This document shows positions 58,422-62,603 of a stretch of 62,603 nucleotides of DNA, one piece after another. The translations under genes and the position numbers were made by a program. The number at the start of each line of letters is the position of its first letter. Positions within the stretch are counted from its first letter, which is position 1. The notes under the pieces are model-generated. The model ran no database searches and was not told the DNA's origin. It saw nothing but the letters and a program-made list of their open reading frames with translations. This stretch comes from Multifurca ochricompacta (lineage: Eukaryota; Basidiomycota; Agaricomycetes; Russulales; Russulaceae). Location of the stretch: the NCBI GenBank assembly GCA_022496185.1, contig WTXG01000215.1:1-62603 (forward strand), written 5' to 3'.

Positions 58422-60266
58422 TCATGACTTGCCTCGACCCTGTTGCTCCCTGCATCCCTTCTTCGACGAGTCCGGAAACAACTCCCTGATGATTACAGCA
58501 AATGGTTTCCCTATCTCTTCTCCGGTCCTTAGGCATCGCTCTAGCCGGCCCTTGAACTCCTCGTGTAGTCGTGTGGTCTCTTTGCGCTTGACCTTGGCCA
58601 TACCAGACGTCACTTTGATACATCTGTCTGGCATGCTCTTCTTGTGCCGCTTGAGCGAGTCGGCCCGCGCAAAGAAATCTCCACATCGTTCGCAGAAGTG
58701 GATGCACAGGGGATGCGCCTCCATGGCGTCGCAATGCCTCTTGAAGTCCTCCCAAGTCCCAAACCCGGCGCGTGGGCATAGCCGACATTTGAGTTGTCCG
58801 ATAGTCCGGCTGTCCCAGTCCGCCTTCGTGGCCAAAAGTAGTGCCCTATGTCTGTCCTTCAACCTTTTGGGGATCCAGAAGTGCTCACCCATCGTGTGCC
58901 CCTCGTTGCTGTCCTCTTCAGCGCCGCCCTCTACTCCGTAGACCACCTCCGCCCGCTCCTTCACCGTCTCGGCCATGTGGTGCTGCGTCTCCTCTCCCTG
59001 CACTCTCTCCTCGACCCAAAACAGGTCCTCCCACACAGTAGTCTCCACCGACTCCTGCTGGACACTTGGTCCCGGCAGGAATTGATGGTAAACTCCTTGA
59101 GCGTTCTTGTCCGCGAGCCTCTCCGCTCCGCGTCCCACCGCCTCGGATTTATCATTTCGTTTTGTCGGGATCCTGGTTGCAGGTTTGTGGTGGGTCCAGC
59201 TTGTGGACACCGCTGCTTCCAGGACCCCAAGGGGAGTCGCCCCGCCTTTAGCCCTCTTCCGGGGGCGTGATTCATAGCTGTTGGTCTCTTGGTTATTGTC
59301 GTCGTCGGGGTCCCTTGGTTCCCGTGGGCGTTTACTGGGGACCGTGTCCAGTAACCCCTTCCCGCCGACCGGGAAAGGTATCACAGCTGGCGCGCTGAGA
59401 CTTGGAGCGCCAAGCTGGACAGAGCCCCCTGCAGCCGGGTACCTACATACCAGTTGTCAGCAAAGGCGAACGCATGATTCCTGTAAGTGGAAAAGCAGTG
59501 GAGAGGACACTTACGACTGAGTTCCCAATATGTCTACACCGTCGAGCGAAGCCGCACCACGAACTGGTGCGACTGGCTCCAAGATATTACCATCCCCGGC
59601 GAAGTAGGATGATACCATGCTGGATAATAGTGTCTGCGAGATACCAAGGTGAGCTGGATGTCTTCGAATTGCGCCATTCGACACTCACATCATAAGTCAT
59701 ATCATCCGCGACGCCGTCAGGGAATGGGATACATGGCGCATCGCTCTGCAGCGATGCGATTGAATTTGTGTCCAAAGAGCTGTTGGTCCCGGATGAACAC
59801 GGACGATATCGGGCGAAGATGAAAGCTGAAACATACAGGGCACTGGCGTGAGCCAAGAAGCCAGTTCCTGCGTGGTGCAAGAACAGAAAGTGAGTAGACA
59901 TTCGCGGTCGGGGGGGCAACTGAATAGTTATGTACTCACCGGATCCATATAGGCGAGTAGGTTGTCGTCGTCGCTGTGCGCGACGGGGGCTGGTGCGACC
60001 GCAGTCTGGGTATGGAAGTCTACACCGTCACTAGGGTCCATTGCAGTCATCGGATCCCAAAGAATGTCCTGTGACGCCGAAACGTGAATGACTTCTCATA
60101 GCCGGGAAGAAAAAATTGCGCTTACTGGACCCTCCAACAATGCATTGAGGCTGATCTCCTCATGTTGGGACCAGTTGGTGAATTGGTTGACCTCTCCTTG
60201 CTCGAGCGAAAAATCTGACCACCCCGAGGAGGTCAGGGATTGATCAACGGTGTGGAAGTAATTCAT
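58422..60266 (-). CDS. C2H2-type zinc-finger protein, probable transcription factor
   Basis: Exon 1 60266-60126 (MNYFHTVDQSLTSSGWSDFS...) and exon 2 60068-59940 are clear, phase 0. The middle (about 59870-59460) is unresolved. The last exon, from about 59442 to the stop at 58422, is continuous. It has a basic Lys/Arg patch (RPRKRAKGG), then CRLCPRAGFGTWEDFKRHCD and CERCGDFFARADSLKRHKKS, two Cys2-His-type fingers. The second lacks a standard final His and has Cys instead (MPDRC). It resembles fungal regulators with C-terminal C2H2 fingers and an acidic N-terminus. Targets unknown. Confidence 0.7.
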
Positions 60267-61395
60267 GGGTAAAAAAAATCTGTGGAGGAGAGGGGCTCTG
60301 GGGAGACTGTGTGGTAGGCAAGTGCAGGGGGGGAGGGTTGGAATATGTGTGATGAAGAGAAATGTGGACGGAGCACCGTCTTTTTATGGTGGACTTGGGG
60401 CTTGGAAAAGAAAGTCTGCCTTGCTTGTGAGGCTTGTTTTGTCCGTTCACAGCAGGGCTGAGATACGACCTCCCCCCACCCCTCCGGAGGAGGGGGGCAC
60501 ATTTCAAGATGATAATTGACTGACCCCAGTTCTGTGTAGGAAAGAAGTCGCTTTGACTCACTGGGTGCTAGCCAATAACGATCGCTTCGTGTTCTTCATG
60601 CGTACATCATGCAGCAGTGAGACAAAGAGACAAAGACTATAAAAAAAAAAAACTCCCATCACATCTTGAATCAGAAAAATCTCCACAGGGGTCTAGATGT
60701 TACGACAAGCAGAGAAGCATGCAAATGTGCCTATCGCATTTTTCCTTTTCCGTTGTTCAGTATCCAAGTGTGCATCAATATATTTCTGTGAAGGCCTTCC
60801 ACGACTGAGGTGAAGCCAGAGAGAGCCCTCCGTAGGTTGCACACCCACAGGTGACCTCGGGACTACTAGTAACCCTGTTGCGTTATTGCGTTCCTCTGTG
60901 AAAGCAATTTAAATTAGGGGGCGCATTGTTCTCGGCTGTTATTTTGTAAATAATATTTGATCTAGCATTAAGAATCGAGTTATGTTGCGTGTAGCTTTGG
61001 GGGGACTTTTTTCTCCATCACATAACCAAGGGAAAGCCAATCAACCGGCGAGATAACATTGTGGTGATGTATTGTGGTGGTGTATCATGTGAGGTGAGTG
61101 AGGATAAGTAGAGTTGTAGGGGTGGCACCATTTCGTATAGTATCCATTGTACTTTGCGATTAAGCGAAAGTACGACCGCTATCAATCGCGACATTAATGC
61201 ATCACTGCAGCTGTCGCTAGCCCTTTTTTCTTTGTGTTGAAAATTCGCGCTGGGCTGCACGACTTTCACAATCAGTTTTCACCAGGGAAATAAATGTTCC
61301 TGAATGGTTAATGTATTTGATGACACGGACAAGGACGTAGTGACAAAGCGAGGAATTAAAAAAAACGAAAAAAACAAACAAAAACAAAACGACTT
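60267..61395. other. Intergenic, no gene recognised
   Basis: Upstream region of the zinc-finger gene and 3' flank of uS15m. A/T-rich runs at 60640 and 61355. Confidence 0.5.
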
Positions 61396-62572
61396 CTAGA
61401 CGACCAGTTCACCTTCAACTGCGCCAGGTTCGAGTCCAAGTCGTTCCAAAACGCGTTCATACCGATCTCGGTTCGTGCGCTTCAAATATTTTAGGAGCTT
61501 GGCCCTCTGGTGGATGAGCCGGCGTAAGCTCCTCCGGTTCGCAATATCTCGTTTGAATTGGTTAAGATGGTTCCAAAGATTACGTATTTGAAGGGTCAGG
61601 AGCGCAGCTAGCAAGATATTGATAGGAGGGCAAAAAAAAAAAAAATCAAAATCAGACGCGTTGATAGAAAGTGTGAAAGAAAGCAAGCGGAGAGTACTTG
61701 TCTCCCCCCCCCAACGCCACTCTGCCAGCAGAAGATCGGGGAGACGAACACACCCACACACAACACACACGTACCTTGCACCTCACTCTCTGTCCTTCCA
61801 GTATCGTTTGGTTTCCCTGATTCAGAGAAAGCCTCGATGATCCTCTTTCGGTTCTCAAACGCAATACCCCCCGCGTTCGAATTCCGCAAATCGACGAGCT
61901 TGGCCATCAAATTCGCCTGAACCATACCTGCAGCCAACTCTTTCTCATGATACGCCGTCATTTCTTCCACCTTCATCACCTTCTGCATCGCATTCATCTC
62001 CCTGCGCGTACTCATATCCGCAGAGAGCAAAGGAAGATGTTCAAAGAGCATCCGACGTTCCCGCTCGCCTATACCGAACGCCAAAGAGGGAGGAGGCACC
62101 TGTACATTCCCATTCCCATTCCCATTCCCGTTCCCGTTCCCGTTCCCGTTCCCATTCCCATTCGCGCCGGCGGCTGCGGGGGGATCCACGGTCTGTGACG
62201 GCGCATCAGGGGAGAGTTCTTCAGGTTGTACAAGCACCCGCGCGAGATCGCATGAAGCCCATTTGGAGTCGTCACCCACGATGGTACCCAGGACGACATG
62301 TGGCCGTGCAGCAGCTGCTTTTTTCTGAAGTTCTTCGCGCTTCGCAAGATTCTTTTGTTTCGTCAGACGTGACTGTCGTTTCCGTGCCGACTCTACGCTC
62401 AGGACTGCGGTCGTGTGGAGTAGGCTGCCGCGCGATGACGAAGAAGCAACTGTGGTTGTTGCTGTTGCTATTGCTGTTGCTGCTGCTCTCGAGCCTGAAA
62501 TTGCATTTAAACATCATGGGAGTAGAGATGTTTATTTTGTTACAAACCTTGTAAAACATAGGCCCGTAGCAT
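61396..62572 (-). CDS. MRPS28: Mitochondrial small-subunit ribosomal protein uS15m
   Basis: Exons 62572-62548, 62494-61775 and 61607-61396 sum exactly to 318 codons plus stop. The start MLRAYVLQGSRAAATAIATA is basic and Ala/Thr-rich, as expected for a mitochondrial presequence. The C-terminal S15 domain reads ALLTLQIRNLWNHLNQFKRD, then RRSLRRLIHQRAKLLKYLKR and RYERVLERLGLEPG, with the conserved H-L-x(4)-K-D and R-R-x-L-x(3)-R pattern. It binds the central domain of small-subunit rRNA. A (Gly-Asn) dipeptide repeat of about nine units lies near residue 135, encoded by TTCCCA/TTCCCG hexamers on the plus strand. The start is near the window edge, so an upstream exon is possible but not needed. 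Confidence 0.9.
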
Positions 62573-62603
62573 TTTTTCTTGAGTTTGCGTCGCTCGGGTT
62601 GGT

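Noticed and set aside
61420..61445. tRNA B-box-like GGTTCGAGTCC
   Set aside because: Lies in the uS15m coding sequence and no A box or cloverleaf is visible.

Overview
This window looks like a scaffold piece from a basidiomycete fungus, most likely an Agaricomycete. Protein genes carry many short (about 52-67 nt) introns with GT(A/G)NGT-type donors and CTNAY-type branch points. The recognisable products are typical eukaryotic housekeeping proteins, and small secreted proteins, solo LTRs and F-box-like genes are interspersed. All gene models were spliced by hand, and exon sums were checked for phase where stated. No tRNA, rRNA or CRISPR array was recognised.

Layout. 1-28,800 is a repeat-rich accessory region built around small secreted protein (SSP) genes. 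It holds a large inverted repeat (1-1995 / 2761-4802) with SSP1 and SSP2, then SSP3, a solo LTR, an ankyrin-repeat relic, SSP4, SSP5, an F-box-like gene, a GPI-anchored SSP6, SSP7, SSP8, a second solo LTR, a secreted M43 metalloprotease, a TA-flanked Tc1/mariner-type element, a 5'-truncated LINE with a 14-bp target duplication, a third solo LTR, SSP9 (broken), SSP10, SSP11 (broken) and a wax-synthase-like gene of which several fragments lie near SSP promoters. 30,500-43,000 is a conserved block: inositol monophosphatase, a USP12/46/CreB-type deubiquitinase, an 8-bp-TSD hAT-like element, a Pin1/Ess1 prolyl isomerase, a membrane protein and a UDP-glucose 4-epimerase. 44,262-47,960 is a second, almost perfect palindrome carrying SSP12 and SSP13 and an extra copy of the last exon of the neighbouring THOC1 gene. 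47,686-62,572 is again conserved: THOC1, a small divergent gene, a thioredoxin, a long TPR-like basidiomycete protein, a C2H2 zinc-finger protein and mitochondrial ribosomal protein uS15m.

Main biological point. Thirteen SSP loci share one architecture. A first exon of 88-94 nt encodes a near-constant signal peptide (M[Q]FIK..IALSLAAF.LAAP), usually ending in a Kex2-type Lys-Arg. A phase-1 intron follows immediately, and the second exon (or exons) encodes the mature part, which differs completely between members. Mature parts are acidic Val-Asp peptides of about 25 residues, Gly/Val-rich 'PVVG' peptides, or an Ala/Gly/Thr-rich GPI-anchored protein. In the Val-Asp group the intron is better conserved than the mature-peptide exon. 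The genes are spread by segmental and palindromic duplication, with copies in different stages of decay. This modular secreted-peptide family is the best candidate for an undescribed system here; its function is unknown.
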